Source: Thalassospira indica (GTDB taxonomy: Bacteria > Pseudomonadota > Alphaproteobacteria > Rhodospirillales > Thalassospiraceae). Taken from it: a stretch of 64,000 nucleotides of DNA. The notes under the pieces are model-generated. The model was not told the DNA's origin and ran no database searches. It was given only the letters and a program-made list of their open reading frames with translations. The position numbers and the translations under genes are program-made. Shown piece after piece: positions 55,137 through 64,000 of the stretch (the first letter of the stretch is position 1; each line of letters begins with the position of its first letter). Location: the NCBI RefSeq assembly GCF_003403095.1, contig NZ_CP031555.1, positions 3,722,001 through 3,786,000 on the forward strand, read 5' to 3'.

Positions 55137-56813
55137 TCACGTAACAAGGTTCGTGAAACCATTGGTAATCGGATAGCGACGGTCACGGCCAAAGGCACGC
55201 GGGGTAATCTTGACCCCCGGGGGTGCCTGGCGGCGTTTATATTCCGCCCGATCCAGCAACCGCCAGACCCGGCGTACTGTTGCCTCATCGTGACCGCTAT
55301 CCACGATATCGCGAATAGATCGCTCACCTTCAATCATCTGATGCAGGATATCATCCAAAACATCATAAGGCGGCAGACTATCTTCGTCTTTCTGATCCGG
55401 GCGAAGCTCGGCCGATGGCGGCTTGGTGATAATCCGTTCCGGGATCACCATGCCATCCGGGCCAACAGCCCCGACCGGTTTGTGTTCATTGCGCCAGTGG
55501 CACAGGTTAAACACGGTCGTTTTATAAAGGTCCTTCAGAACCGAATAGCCACCACACATATCGCCATAAAGCGTGGCATAGCCGACCGACATTTCCGACT
55601 TGTTGCCGGTGGTCAGGACCATGTGGCCAAACTTGTTTGAAAGCCCCATCAGGATAATCCCGCGCGAACGGGCCTGAATGTTTTCTTCGGTAATGTCGGC
55701 ATCGCGGCCTTCAAAGGCGGGGGCAAGCATCTGCTCGAACGCGGCCATCGCTGGGCCAATATTGATGCTTTCAATACCGGTCTTGAGCATGCCTGCGCAA
55801 AGCTCTGCATCTTCAAGGCTCTCCGCCGAAGTGTAAGGCGATGGCATCATCACCAGACGCACGCGATCAGAGCCGAGTGCATCCACGGCAACCGCGGCCG
55901 AAAGCGCACTGTCGATCCCGCCTGACATGCCGATCACAACACCGGGGAAACCGTTCTTGTTCACATAATCGCGCAGGCCCAGAACCAGCGCCTGATAGAT
56001 CGCATCAAACCCGGTGGGATAGCCAACCTTTGGCGCGTCATCCGCGCAACGCCATTGACCGTTTTCATCCTGTTGCCAGGTGGTCAGCACCACATCCTCG
56101 GCAAAGGCAGGCAGGGCAACCGCAAGCGATCCATCACCGTTCAGGCCGAAAGATCCACCGTCAAACACCAGCTCGTCCTGACCGCCGACTTCGTTGCAAT
56201 AAATCATCGGCTTGCCGCTTTCGCGCACCCGATCCTCGATCAGCTTACGGCGCAAATCATCCTTGTCGGCTTCAAACGGTGACCCGTTCGGCACAAGGAA
56301 GATTTCTGCCCCCGCGTTCGCCAGATGGGCAACGACGTGCGGCGTCCAGACATCTTCGCAGATCGGTACACCAAGCTTGACGCCCTTGAATGAAATCGGG
56401 GTCGGCATCGGACCTGCGGCAAAGACGCGCTTTTCATCAAACACGCCATAATTGGGCAAATCATTCTTGGCGCGCACATCAACGATCTTGCCCTGATCAA
56501 TCAGCAACACCGCATTATGGCGCGTGCCATCGACTTCCCATGGGGAGGTCAACAGCAAGGCCGGACCATCTTTACGTTTGGCCGTGTGTTCGCAAATGAA
56601 TTCGACCGCGTCATGCAGATGGCGCATGAAGGCCGGCTTCATTACCAGATCTTCTGGCGGATATCCAGACAGAACCAGCTCAGAATAAAGGACGATTTCC
56701 GCGCCCTTTTCGGCCGCAGTTTCCCAGGCAGCCACAACCTTGTCCCGGTTCCCGGTGACATCACCGACAATCGGGTTAAGCTGGGCAATCGCAATGGCAA
56801 GCTTCTTTGTCAT
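55137..56813 (-). CDS. nadE: Glutamine-dependent NAD+ synthetase
   Basis: The 558-residue enzyme fuses an N-terminal nitrilase-like amidase domain (about 1-270; Glu in VLYSELVLSGYPPEDL, Lys, and Cys in KLGVPICEDVW) to a C-terminal NAD synthetase domain with PP-loop GMSGGIDSALSAAVAVDALG. It completes NAD synthesis with glutamine as nitrogen source. The ATG at 56813 gives the normal MTKKLAIAIAQLNP start; the upstream open frame is not protein-like. Confidence 0.96.
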   Translation of the reverse strand: MTKKLAIAIAQLNPIVGDVTGNRDKVVAAWETAAEKGAEIVLYSELVLSGYPPEDLVMKPAFMRHLHDAVEFICEHTAKRKDGPALLLTSPWEVDGTRHNAVLLIDQGKIVDVRAKNDLPNYGVFDEKRVFAAGPMPTPISFKGVKLGVPICEDVWTPHVVAHLANAGAEIFLVPNGSPFEADKDDLRRKLIEDRVRESGKPMIYCNEVGGQDELVFDGGSFGLNGDGSLAVALPAFAEDVVLTTWQQDENGQWRCADDAPKVGYPTGFDAIYQALVLGLRDYVNKNGFPGVVIGMSGGIDSALSAAVAVDALGSDRVRLVMMPSPYTSAESLEDAELCAGMLKTGIESINIGPAMAAFEQMLAPAFEGRDADITEENIQARSRGIILMGLSNKFGHMVLTTGNKSEMSVGYATLYGDMCGGYSVLKDLYKTTVFNLCHWRNEHKPVGAVGPDGMVIPERIITKPPSAELRPDQKDEDSLPPYDVLDDILHQMIEGERSIRDIVDSGHDEATVRRVWRLLDRAEYKRRQAPPGVKITPRAFGRDRRYPITNGFTNLVT

Positions 56814-57072
56814 GATGTTGGAATAGGATCGCCCCCGCGCGCTGTCAATTGCGGAATGCGCAATATCCCATGTTTCAGACAAGATCACCATTCTTGCATG
56901 GCAGAAATGCAAAGCTTTGAAACCTGCAAGTACGCTGTCTTTCAGCGTGATTTTATTCTTATCAACGACTTAGCGTGTTGATAATGACTTGCAAAACCGG
57001 CTTCATCCCGATCTATTGCACCCGACCGTGAAAACACGGCAATAAACACAAATTAAAATACGAGCAAACAAC

Positions 57073-57417
57073 ATGACCCACAGCCCCAATGCGGCCGCCG
57101 AAATGGCGGCGGTAACCATTTCCCATATTCCAGGCCGCGAAATCACTGAAAACCTTGGCATTGTCTTTGGCAGTTCCGTGCGCAGCCGCAACTTCCTTTT
57201 TGATATTTTTGCGATGCTGAAAAACCTGTTCGGGGGTGAAGTACGTTCCTACACCCGGCTTTTGGAAGATGCCCAGCAGGAAGCCACCAGCCGCCTGATT
57301 GCCCAAGCCCAAAAATTGGATGCCGACGCAGTTGTGGATGTGCATTTCGCAACGTCGCAGGTGGCCTACAAGGCGGCTGAGATTTTCGCATACGGCACAG
57401 CCATACGACTGAAATAA
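57073..57417 (+). CDS. YbjQ/UPF0145-family protein
   Basis: The 114-residue protein is one YbjQ domain: GREITENLGIVFGSSVRSRNF, then IFAMLKNLFGGEVRSYTRLLEDAQQEATSRLIAQAQKLDADAVVDV, ending in AEIFAYGTAIRL. YbjQ proteins form pentamers and are sometimes called heavy-metal binding, but the role is not known. It lies 18 bp ahead of a gene that carries a second, membrane-tethered YbjQ domain, so the two products may co-assemble. Confidence 0.9.
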   Translation: MTHSPNAAAEMAAVTISHIPGREITENLGIVFGSSVRSRNFLFDIFAMLKNLFGGEVRSYTRLLEDAQQEATSRLIAQAQKLDADAVVDVHFATSQVAYKAAEIFAYGTAIRLK

Positions 57418-57435
57418 CAGGGCAGGCACAATATC

Positions 57436-58797
57436 ATGGAAGATCTGTTTCTTCCGGGAATTGCCCTGACCATCCTGATCGGAATCGCTTATATAACCGG
57501 CCGCTTGGCCGATGGGGCACATGAACGCGCGCTCAGACGCGACGAAGCATTGTTGCCCCATCAATATCTTGATTCCGGGGATGCAGTTCCCGATGACATC
57601 ACGTTGCATGACAGCAAACTGGTGACCGGCAAGGTCGTCATTGCCGAAGACCGTTTTCGCAATCTTTTGGCCCGCCTGCGCATTTTCGTCGGCGGTCGAC
57701 TGGCCGCACACGAAGCCACCGTCACAAGGGCCAAGCGCGAGGCGATCTTGCGGCTTCGCACCAATGCCAAGGGTGCAAGCCACATTATCGGTCTGCGATT
57801 TGATTCTGCCGAACTTGGACGCGGCATGATCGAGGTGATCGTTTCCGGCACCGCCCTTTACACCGATCATCGCCCGACGGGCGGTCGGCCATCTGCCCTT
57901 CCCGATGACGGGGTGAATATTTCCCATCGCAATCTTCTGGCCGAATTTGCGTCGGGCAGTATCGCGTTCCTGCTGATTTGCTGGGGGATTTATACGGCAA
58001 GCGGTCTGGCGGTTGAATGGGCGGCAAACAGCATTTCGGTTCAGGAAGAAGTTGCCATCTGGTCGGAGCTTGAACCCGGACTGATCGCAGAACATCGCGA
58101 AGATTATGAACGCAGCCTGCCGGAACGCTATCTTCTCGGTCTGGTCAATTCCATCCCCAAGGAGGCCATTGGCCCGGCAAAGGATTATGACTTTGACGTT
58201 CTGATCATCCCCGATGACAGTCCAAATGCCGCGGCACTGCCCGGTGGCCTGATGCTCGTTCATACCGGAATGCTTGAACTGGTGGATACCGAGAACGAGC
58301 TGCTGTCGATCCTTGGCCATGAAATCGGTCATTATAACGGGCGCGATCACCTTGAAGGCATTGGCCGCGAGGTCGTTGGTGTCGCACTTTCGGCCATGAT
58401 GTTTCAGACCGATGCGGTTCTGACCACCTGGGCGGCAAGCTGGCCGAAACTTCTGGCAGATCGGGACTATTCCCGAAGTCAGGAACTTGATGCCGATGAC
58501 TGGAGCCTGCGTATCCTCATGGCCAAATACGGCCATGTCGCAGAAGCATCCACCACCTTTGCAAAGCTGGGGCAGCTTCAAGGCGACCGCAGTTTGCTCG
58601 ATTATCTTTCAACCCATCCGCATCCACGTGACCGGGTGGAACGGCTTGAGGATATGGCACGCGAACAGGGTCTTCCCATCGGAGAACCGGTTGATCTTCA
58701 AGTCGCCTTTGAGAATTTTCTGGTGCGGACCGGTGAAATCCCGGCAAGCGCGCTCGAAGACCGCCACCAATTCAATCTTACCAATACAGGACACTAG
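57436..58797 (+). CDS. Membrane-anchored YbjQ domain fused to an M48 metalloprotease
   Basis: The 453-residue protein has a first hydrophobic helix (about 6-22), a YbjQ/UPF0145 domain (about 55-143: SKLVTGKVVIAEDRFRNLLA, LRIFVGGRLAAHEATVTRAK, VIVSGTALYT), a second membrane helix (about 173-192) and an M48 peptidase domain (about 235-420). The zinc site is HEIGH at 295-299 with the third ligand Glu350 in SQELDADDW, and the usual STHPHPRDRVERL near 392-404. All catalytic residues are present. The fused arrangement is unusual; M48 partners are more often TPR or membrane domains alone. By topology the two domains lie on the same side of the membrane. It is followed after 3 bp by the next gene. 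Confidence 0.85.
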   Translation: MEDLFLPGIALTILIGIAYITGRLADGAHERALRRDEALLPHQYLDSGDAVPDDITLHDSKLVTGKVVIAEDRFRNLLARLRIFVGGRLAAHEATVTRAKREAILRLRTNAKGASHIIGLRFDSAELGRGMIEVIVSGTALYTDHRPTGGRPSALPDDGVNISHRNLLAEFASGSIAFLLICWGIYTASGLAVEWAANSISVQEEVAIWSELEPGLIAEHREDYERSLPERYLLGLVNSIPKEAIGPAKDYDFDVLIIPDDSPNAAALPGGLMLVHTGMLELVDTENELLSILGHEIGHYNGRDHLEGIGREVVGVALSAMMFQTDAVLTTWAASWPKLLADRDYSRSQELDADDWSLRILMAKYGHVAEASTTFAKLGQLQGDRSLLDYLSTHPHPRDRVERLEDMAREQGLPIGEPVDLQVAFENFLVRTGEIPASALEDRHQFNLTNTGH

Positions 58798-58800
58798 CCC

Positions 58801-59376
58801 ATGCGCGGACTTTTCGCCCCGTTTCGCTTTCTGAGCGTAAGTGGCCAGCCCAATACCGAGTTCTGGCTCACCCAGTGCATCATTCTGGCATCAACCGTTC
58901 TGGGTGTGTATCTGGCAAGTTTTGCCGGTTTTGAAATTGCCGTCGACTTCGACCGTTACCAAAGCACGTCTGATGTCTATAACCTCGAACGATCGCTTGA
59001 AGCGGAGTTTGTCGATAATATTGAAAAGGTCGAAACCTGGATTGCCGACTATCCCGAAGGCCCGATGACCTGGCATGCGGCAAACCTCGCCCCGCGCGAA
59101 CGCCACAAGCTTGACGATATGGTTTGGGAAACCATGCGCTATTCCCAGCGTACATTTGAAGTCGATCCGGCAATTATCACCGGTGTACGTCGATTTTATT
59201 CCGATATCGAAGCGCAGATGACGATCATGTTCATGCAGCAAAATGCCAACGGCATGGCAAAACATGCGCTTAAAAACATGCAGGAAATTGCCGCTACCGC
59301 CCGTGCCGATGTCTTGCCGCTGTTGCAGTCCGAAATTCAGCGTCTTGATGGTGAACTCGCCAAAATGACGGATTGA
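58801..59376 (+). CDS. Single-pass membrane protein of unknown function
   Basis: I do not recognise this 191-residue product. A membrane helix (about 22-42) is followed by a helical, soluble part rich in charged residues, with EAEFVDNIEKVETWIADYPEGPMTWH and a C-terminal coiled coil. It starts 3 bp after the YbjQ-M48 gene, so it is surely in the same operon, and could be the substrate, adaptor or regulator of that protease. A terminator follows. Confidence 0.75.
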   Translation: MRGLFAPFRFLSVSGQPNTEFWLTQCIILASTVLGVYLASFAGFEIAVDFDRYQSTSDVYNLERSLEAEFVDNIEKVETWIADYPEGPMTWHAANLAPRERHKLDDMVWETMRYSQRTFEVDPAIITGVRRFYSDIEAQMTIMFMQQNANGMAKHALKNMQEIAATARADVLPLLQSEIQRLDGELAKMTD

Positions 59377-59407
59377 TCGCGACTAACTCGTCCACCAGAC
59401 CAAAAAC

Positions 59408-59440
59408 AAAACCGGGGCTGTTTGCAGTCCCGGTTTTTTT
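59408..59440 (+). terminator. Terminator of the YbjQ-M48 operon
   Basis: Arms AAAACCGGG (59408-59416) and CCCGGTTTT (59429-59437) with inner CTG/CAG, followed by a T-run. Confidence 0.92.
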
Positions 59441-59470
59441 GTGTCCGCATGCGACAAAGGTCGGCACAGA

Positions 59471-59956
59471 TTAAAGTGCGAGGGCTGTGTCGATCTCGTC
59501 CTGGCTCATGGTTTTGGCCGAACCGTGGATAATGCCACTGGCGACATCCATGAATTTCTGAAGCGAGGTGGTAACGGCACTCGCCGTCGCACGCAACAGG
59601 TCTTCATCACCCGTCTCGATAATGGTTTCAAGCTGCGAAACCGCGTGTGCGACGATTGTATTGAGGTGCTCAATGGTTTCTTCGAACGGCCGACGGAATC
59701 TTGGCGGGACGTGCTCATAGGCCTCAATCGCCAGTTCCTTGTCGGAAAAGGCGCTGTCGCGGAAATGCTCCTGATAGCTTTTCGGCGCCCATTCCTTGCA
59801 GTCCTCGATCATGTCGGGCATGTCAGGCACCATTTCGAGAAGCATGACGATCTCGTTGAAATGGTTCAGATAGTCGGTCGCCAAAAGCGTGGTCGAGGAA
59901 ATGTTGGTTCCCTCCACCTTCTTTTGCCATGCGCTGAATTCAGCGTCGTCCATCAT
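59471..59956 (-). CDS. Helical protein of unknown function
   Basis: This 161-residue acidic protein is nearly all helical. LATDYLNHFNEIVMLLEMVPDMPDMIEDC and PPRFRRPFEETIEHLNTIVAHAVSQLE are the most regular blocks. No family recognised; four Met-Pro-Asp type turns in the middle are notable. It is monocistronic and stands between two terminators (59408-59440 and 60143-60174). Confidence 0.75.
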   Translation of the reverse strand: MMDDAEFSAWQKKVEGTNISSTTLLATDYLNHFNEIVMLLEMVPDMPDMIEDCKEWAPKSYQEHFRDSAFSDKELAIEAYEHVPPRFRRPFEETIEHLNTIVAHAVSQLETIIETGDEDLLRATASAVTTSLQKFMDVASGIIHGSAKTMSQDEIDTALAL

Positions 59957-60142
59957 GCCCGTTGCGACCCCTCGCCCTTAATCGTCTGTCAGGAACACCC
60001 TGCAATTACCCATACTTAAGAATATTTACTGGCCATTGGTAGATGTTTTTTATGAATTCATGCCGATTGCGCAACAAAATTTTCTGAAATCTAATTTAGG
60101 AAACGCATTCTGCGAACATTCCGGACAAATAACCGGATAAAT

Positions 60143-60174
60143 AAAAGGTGCCCGGCAGATCGCCGGGCACCTTT
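60143..60174 (-). terminator. Terminator after the DAHP synthase gene
   Basis: A 13-bp stem (AAAGGTGCCCGGC at 60144-60156, GCCGGGCACCTTT at 60162-60174) has a 5-nt loop; on the - strand a T-rich tract follows. Confidence 0.92.
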
Positions 60175-60203
60175 GTGATCAAGATATATCGCGAAAGATC
60201 AAA

Positions 60204-61589
60204 TCAAGCAGAAGCAGCCATCTGTTCTGCGCGCACGCTGTCGCGTTCTTTTTTGATCATTTCCGCCATCAGGAAGGCAAGCTCAAGCGCCTGTCCACCA
60301 TTGAGACGCGGGTCGCAATGGGTGTGGTAACGATCTGAAAGCGCATCTTCGGTAACTTCGCGTGCACCACCGATGCATTCGGTAACATCCGTACCGGTCA
60401 TTTCGAAATGAACGCCACCGGCATGGGTGCCTTCGGCCTTGTGCACGTCAAAGAAGTTTTTGACTTCCGAAAGGATTGCGTCGAACGGACGGGTTTTATA
60501 TCCGCTTGATGCCTTGATCGTGTTGCCATGCATCGGATCGCAGGACCAGACGACCTTGCGGCCCTCGGCCTTAACACGCTTGACCAGACGCGGCAGGTTA
60601 TCAAACACATTGTCCGCGCCCATACGCGCGATCAGGGTCAGACGGCCAGCTTCGTTTTGCGGGTTCAGGATGTCGATCAGACGGATCAGGTCATCTTCAT
60701 CCATGCTCGGACCGCATTTCATGCCGATCGGGTTTTTAACCCCGCGCAGGAATTCAACATGGGCATGGTCGGCCTGACGGGTACGATCCCCGATCCACAG
60801 CATATGGGCAGAGCAATCATACCATTCACCAGTCAGGCTGTCCTGACGGGTAAGTGCCTGTTCATACCCCAGCAGAAGTGCCTCGTGCGAGGTATAGAAA
60901 TCGGTTTCACGCAGCTGCGGTGCGCTTTCAGCCGTAATGCCACATGCTTCCATGAAGGCAACCGCCTCATCGATCTGGGTGGTCAGCTTGCTGTAACGTT
61001 CGCCCGCCGGGCTGCCATCCACAAATGACAGGTTCCAGCGATGGATCTTGGTCAAATCGGCAAAACCGCCCTGCGCAAAGGCACGCAGCAGGTTGAGTGT
61101 CGCTGCTGACTGGTTATAGGCACGGATTTGGCGCTGCGGGTCCGGAAAACGGGCGTCCTCGGTAAACTCGATACCGTTGACCACATCCCCGCGATAGCTT
61201 GGCAGTTCGACACCATCAATGGTTTCGGTGTCAGATGAGCGCGGCTTGGCGAACTGGCCGGCCATACGGCCCACCTTGACCACCGGGCATGCCGCGCCAT
61301 AGGTCAAAACGACCGCCATCTGCAGCATCACCTTGAAGGTGTCGCGAATGTTGTTCGGGTGGAATTCCTTAAAGCTTTCGGCACAGTCGCCGCCCTGCAG
61401 CAGGAAGGCCTTACCTTCTGCAACTTCACCAAGCTTTTCCTTGAGCGCGCGTGCCTCGCCAGCAAACACCAAAGGAGGATAGCTGCCGAGCTCTTGCTCT
61501 ACGGCCTTTAAGGCCTGTGCATCAGGATAAGTCGGCACCTGCTTGATCGGCAGGTTACGCCAGCTTTCAATGCTCCAGCTCTTGCTCAT
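60204..61589 (-). CDS. aroG: Class II DAHP synthase
   Basis: The 461-residue enzyme is of the plant-like class II type of 3-deoxy-D-arabino-heptulosonate 7-phosphate synthase: the start [33 protein letters not shown] with the metal Cys, [13 protein letters not shown], and the C-terminal [20 protein letters not shown] with [11 protein letters not shown] and a metal Glu. It makes the first step of the shikimate pathway. AGGAAG precedes the ATG. Monocistronic. Confidence 0.95.
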   Translation of the reverse strand: MSKSWSIESWRNLPIKQVPTYPDAQALKAVEQELGSYPPLVFAGEARALKEKLGEVAEGKAFLLQGGDCAESFKEFHPNNIRDTFKVMLQMAVVLTYGAACPVVKVGRMAGQFAKPRSSDTETIDGVELPSYRGDVVNGIEFTEDARFPDPQRQIRAYNQSAATLNLLRAFAQGGFADLTKIHRWNLSFVDGSPAGERYSKLTTQIDEAVAFMEACGITAESAPQLRETDFYTSHEALLLGYEQALTRQDSLTGEWYDCSAHMLWIGDRTRQADHAHVEFLRGVKNPIGMKCGPSMDEDDLIRLIDILNPQNEAGRLTLIARMGADNVFDNLPRLVKRVKAEGRKVVWSCDPMHGNTIKASSGYKTRPFDAILSEVKNFFDVHKAEGTHAGGVHFEMTGTDVTECIGGAREVTEDALSDRYHTHCDPRLNGGQALELAFLMAEMIKKERDSVRAEQMAASA

Positions 61590-61896
61590 TTGCTTCCTCT
61601 CAATCCGGCATGTTCATCATCATGCCGCCATTATAGCACATATTGTTTTATCTGGCGGAATTCCGCCTACTTGCCCGGTGATTTGGCCGGGCCAGACTTG
61701 ATACGGGTTTTGCCAACGCATTTCCACCCCTTCTGGACATTCGGCAGGCATTTTTCAGCAATTTTTTACCAAACGTTCAAAATTTGGCGCAAAATTCCAC
61801 TCAAAACCTGTGATTTATCAAGGGGAGATACAGCGTGATCAAATACTCACCACCATCAGATATGTGCGAATCCGGTTTTGCGCAGCCTCTGTGCCA
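61590..61896. other. 307-bp gap upstream of the DAHP synthase gene
   Basis: No gene supported. It includes the promoter of the DAHP synthase gene on the - strand; I could not place a convincing -35/-10 pair. An open frame at 61590-61838 lacks protein character. Confidence 0.4.
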
Positions 61897-62284
61897 TCAA
61901 ATTTCCGGATCTTCATCAAAAACCGCGACACCTTCGGGAATAATCACACCCTTTAATTTCCGCTTGGCCCAAATATGCATCGCACGACTTAGGTCCGGCT
62001 GAATATCAAGTGACCCGCCTTTTACACTGACGGGCTCGTCCCCCTTGAGGTCACCGTGGAATAGGCGCGTCCCACAATCTGGACAGAAATGGCACAACAT
62101 TTTCCCGCCATCCGATGTCGGACGGGTCCATCTTTTAACCGTGCCCCGGGTGATCTTGATATGCGCCGGCGCGACAATGGCAGACATAGACCTGTGATGA
62201 CGGCACAGACAGCACGTATCTGACAGCGCCACACTGACAGCCACCGGTCAATGACTGCGCTTGATTTTGGGTCGATACGCTCAC
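61897..62284 (-). pseudogene. GFA-family gene broken by a frameshifting internal deletion
   Basis: The GFA/CENP-V family binds zinc through Cys pairs near both ends. A GTG at 62284 with GGAGG five bases upstream starts MSVSTQNQAQSLTGGCQCGA and continues VRYVLSVPSSQVYVCHCR, the normal N-terminal zinc region. The frame then changes: the downstream frame gives MSAIVAPAHIKITRGTVKRW and FCPDCGTRLFH with VKGGSLD, the normal rest of the protein. The part normally between them (DCQRQSGSAF-like, with zinc Cys and Ser) is missing. About 50 bases appear lost. A downstream start could give a 115-residue product without the N-terminal zinc ligands, probably non-functional. Confidence 0.75.
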
Positions 62285-62404
62285 ACGAGCCTCCAGAACA
62301 TCAATTGGGACGGCAAGCTTTTGCGTTCAACGGCCGCCATTTTCTTGCACCATCAAGACTTTAGCGACACACTGCCCGCCCGTCGACTTTAACATGGACG
62401 CTCC

Positions 62405-63151
62405 ATGACCCCTGAAACGATTGCTGTCATTGCCTGTGCCTATTTCGTGGCAGCCTTCGTTAAAGGTGCGACGGGATTGGGGTTTTCGACCTCCGCATTG
62501 CCGATCCTTGCACTTGGCGTCGGGCTTAAGACCGGCATGCCGCTCGTGATCATTCCATCACTTGTCAGCAATTCAATCATCATGGCTCAGGCGGGTCACT
62601 TTCGTGAAACGCTCAACCGGTTCTGGCCGATGTTTCTGGCAACCATTCCCGGCATTCTGATCGGGCTTGCCGTGCTTGAAATGGTCGACAGCATTCTGGC
62701 CGGGGCGGTTTTGGGACTGGTTTTGATGAATTACGGCGCGATCACCCTGTTTCGCCATGGCAAGCCGCTGTCAGACAAGGTCGCACGCGGACTTGCCCCA
62801 ATTTCTGGCTTTGCCACCGGCCTGATTAACGGCATCACCGGATCGCAAGTCATGCCGGTTTTACCGTTCCTGCTTTCCATGCGGCTTGAGCCCAAAAAGT
62901 TTCTGCAGGCGATCAATATCTCGTTTAGTCTTTCAAGCATCGTCATGGCACTCGGCCTTGCGCGACTGGGACTGATGACGATTGAAACGCTGTGGATTTC
63001 GCTGGCCGGATTGGTGCCGGTGTATCTTGGCACCAAGCTGGGCACGCGCGTGCGTGATCGCATGGATGCAGAAACCTTCCGCAAGGTTGTTTTGATCATG
63101 CTGATCATTTTTGGCGTCATTCTGGTCGGCAAACTGTTTGCGACTTCGTAA
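62405..63151 (+). CDS. TauE/SafE-family transporter
   Basis: The 248-residue protein has eight hydrophobic helices and two repeats of the family pattern, the first FVAAFVKGATGLGFSTSALPILAL, the second ISGFATGLINGITGSQVMPVLPFLLSM. Such proteins export sulfite or other sulfur-containing anions. A GTGCGA-rich C-terminal helix ends VVLIMLIIFGVILVGK. Monocistronic; a conventional RBS is not clear. Confidence 0.88.
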   Translation: MTPETIAVIACAYFVAAFVKGATGLGFSTSALPILALGVGLKTGMPLVIIPSLVSNSIIMAQAGHFRETLNRFWPMFLATIPGILIGLAVLEMVDSILAGAVLGLVLMNYGAITLFRHGKPLSDKVARGLAPISGFATGLINGITGSQVMPVLPFLLSMRLEPKKFLQAINISFSLSSIVMALGLARLGLMTIETLWISLAGLVPVYLGTKLGTRVRDRMDAETFRKVVLIMLIIFGVILVGKLFATS

Positions 63152-63217
63152 TAGAACAGCGACGCCGCTTGGTGTTGGCATCTGGCACAATTGTATCGTT
63201 TCTGCTAGCACACCATC

Positions 63218-63784
63218 ATGAAAACCATCGCCCGCCCCGCCTTTGCTGAAACCGAAGAAAAGAAATCCCGTTTTCTGGCCGAACTCGTTTTTCACGATGA
63301 TCTAGCCAAGCGGATTGATGAATTGCGCGCCCTTCACCCCAAGGCCAATCATCACGTAAACGCCTATCGGTATCTGAATGACGAAGGCCAGTTGATTGAA
63401 CATGGCAAGGATGACGGCGAGCCATCCGGCACATCGGGCATCCCGTGCCTTAAGGTGCTTCAGGGGCGCGACCTGATCAATGTTGCGGTGATTGTGACCC
63501 GCTATTTCGGCGGCACGAAGCTTGGCACCGGCGGGTTGGTGCGGGCTTATAGCGGGGCAGCCAATGCAGTTTGCGATGTGGCCGAAATTATCGAATATAT
63601 CCCGCAGGGCGAGGCAGAACTGTTTGCCGGATTTTCTGATGCCGGAACGCTGGAACAGGCCTGTGCCGAGGATGGCATTACCATTCTTGATCGTCAGTTT
63701 GATACGGATGGCACGCGCATTAAAATCACCGGGCCGCTTGAACGGCTCTCAGAACTAAGTGATCGCTTTCCCCTGCCGGCGTAA
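63218..63784 (+). CDS. yigZ: YigZ/IMPACT-family protein
   Basis: The 188-residue protein has the UPF0029 N-terminal domain: FLAELVFHDDLAKRIDELRALHPKANHHVNAYRY, GEPSGTSGIPCLKVLQGRDLINVAVIVTRYFGGTKLGTGGLVRAYSGAA, and a short C-terminal alpha/beta half. YigZ and its eukaryotic relative IMPACT bind ribosome or tRNA-related factors. Length is normal. Confidence 0.92.
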   Translation: MKTIARPAFAETEEKKSRFLAELVFHDDLAKRIDELRALHPKANHHVNAYRYLNDEGQLIEHGKDDGEPSGTSGIPCLKVLQGRDLINVAVIVTRYFGGTKLGTGGLVRAYSGAANAVCDVAEIIEYIPQGEAELFAGFSDAGTLEQACAEDGITILDRQFDTDGTRIKITGPLERLSELSDRFPLPA

Positions 63785-63789
63785 GTTCG

Positions 63790-64000
63790 TTAGCGCGTTT
63801 TGGACTTTGGCCGCATCGTACTTTCGCGGCACTGAAGTTCGAAACCGAGATCGATGATTTTTTGTTCGGGTGTTTCGCCGTCCAGAACCGCTTTGATCAT
63901 TTGCACGGCCCGTTTGCCGATCTGATACCGGTCGGTTCGGATGGACGTCAGTGACGGGTAGCTTGCCGCCATCATTTCAAGATCATTAAAACCGATGATC
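63790..64000 (-). CDS. LacI-family regulator, C-terminal end (5' part outside window)
   Basis: The open frame runs off the right edge on the - strand, so this is the end of a larger gene. IIGFNDLEMMAASYPSLTSIRTDRYQIGKRAVQMIKAVLDG is the final part of the periplasmic-binding-like effector domain of LacI/GalR regulators; a short basic tail TMRPKSKTR ends it. The DNA-binding part lies outside. The regulator converges with yigZ, 5 bp away. The effector is unknown. Confidence 0.85.
   Translation of the reverse strand, partial: IIGFNDLEMMAASYPSLTSIRTDRYQIGKRAVQMIKAVLDGETPEQKIIDLGFELQCRESTMRPKSKTR

Noticed and set aside
61590..61838. Small open frame after the DAHP synthase start
   Set aside because: No ribosome site, Cys/Trp-rich random-looking product, and it occupies the promoter region of a real gene.
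1..64000. tRNA, rRNA, CRISPR, insertion sequence or prophage genes
   Set aside because: I scanned for T-loop motifs, repeat-spacer arrays, transposase motifs and phage structural genes and found none.

Overview
The window reads as chromosomal DNA of a free-living, motile alphaproteobacterium of moderately high G+C. CtrA, the ChpT phosphotransferase, FlbD, a class II DAHP synthase and a YnjBCD-type transporter together point to the Rhodospirillales. Thalassospira or a close relative is my best guess, made from gene content without a database search. I saw no rRNA, tRNA, CRISPR array, transposase or phage gene.

1-12,815 is flagellar: the end of flgE, then a long + strand run fliF, fliH, fliN, a motA/pomA-like gene, flbD, flhA, flhF, flhG, a FliK-like gene and a small unknown. 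fliG is missing from its usual place after fliF. 12,820-19,213 is metabolic and transport: a 2OG-Fe(II) oxygenase, a ynjBCD ABC transporter, TerC, a YbaK-type deacylase and a lipoprotein. 19,206-30,682 returns to motility and its control: fliJ and fliI on the - strand, ctrA divergent from them, a membrane methyltransferase-like protein, then a - strand run chpT, cheA, cheW, cheY, cheB, cheR. ChpT is the known phosphodonor of CtrA, so the chemotaxis genes are bracketed by two members of the CtrA phosphorelay.

30,977-41,208 is mixed: a DUF3553 protein, a 270-residue unknown, moaA, a visibly A+T-richer SIR2-like gene (the best candidate for recent transfer), two small accessory genes, bolA-rarD-grxD, a large MscS channel, a PEBP-like lipoprotein and rpsD. 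41,474-52,254 holds trmJ, an AraC/SDR divergent pair, cimA, a FrnE-like oxidoreductase, LysE and MFS transporters, and a Tat-exported aldo/keto reductase divergent from a merR-CMD pair. 52,326-64,000 holds cysS-gltX-nadE, a three-gene YbjQ / YbjQ-M48 protease / membrane protein cassette, a class II DAHP synthase, a broken GFA-family gene, TauE, YigZ and the end of a LacI-type regulator.

The strongest leads are: perfect inverted repeats carrying GANTC (CcrM-type) sites in both arms upstream of both fliF and ctrA; the YbjQ-M48 cassette; the stand-alone SIR2-like gene; the GFA pseudogene, whose lesion looks like loss between two short repeats; and a shared habit of long low-complexity extensions on motility proteins (FliH, FliI, FlbD, the FliK-like protein, CheR, CheB).
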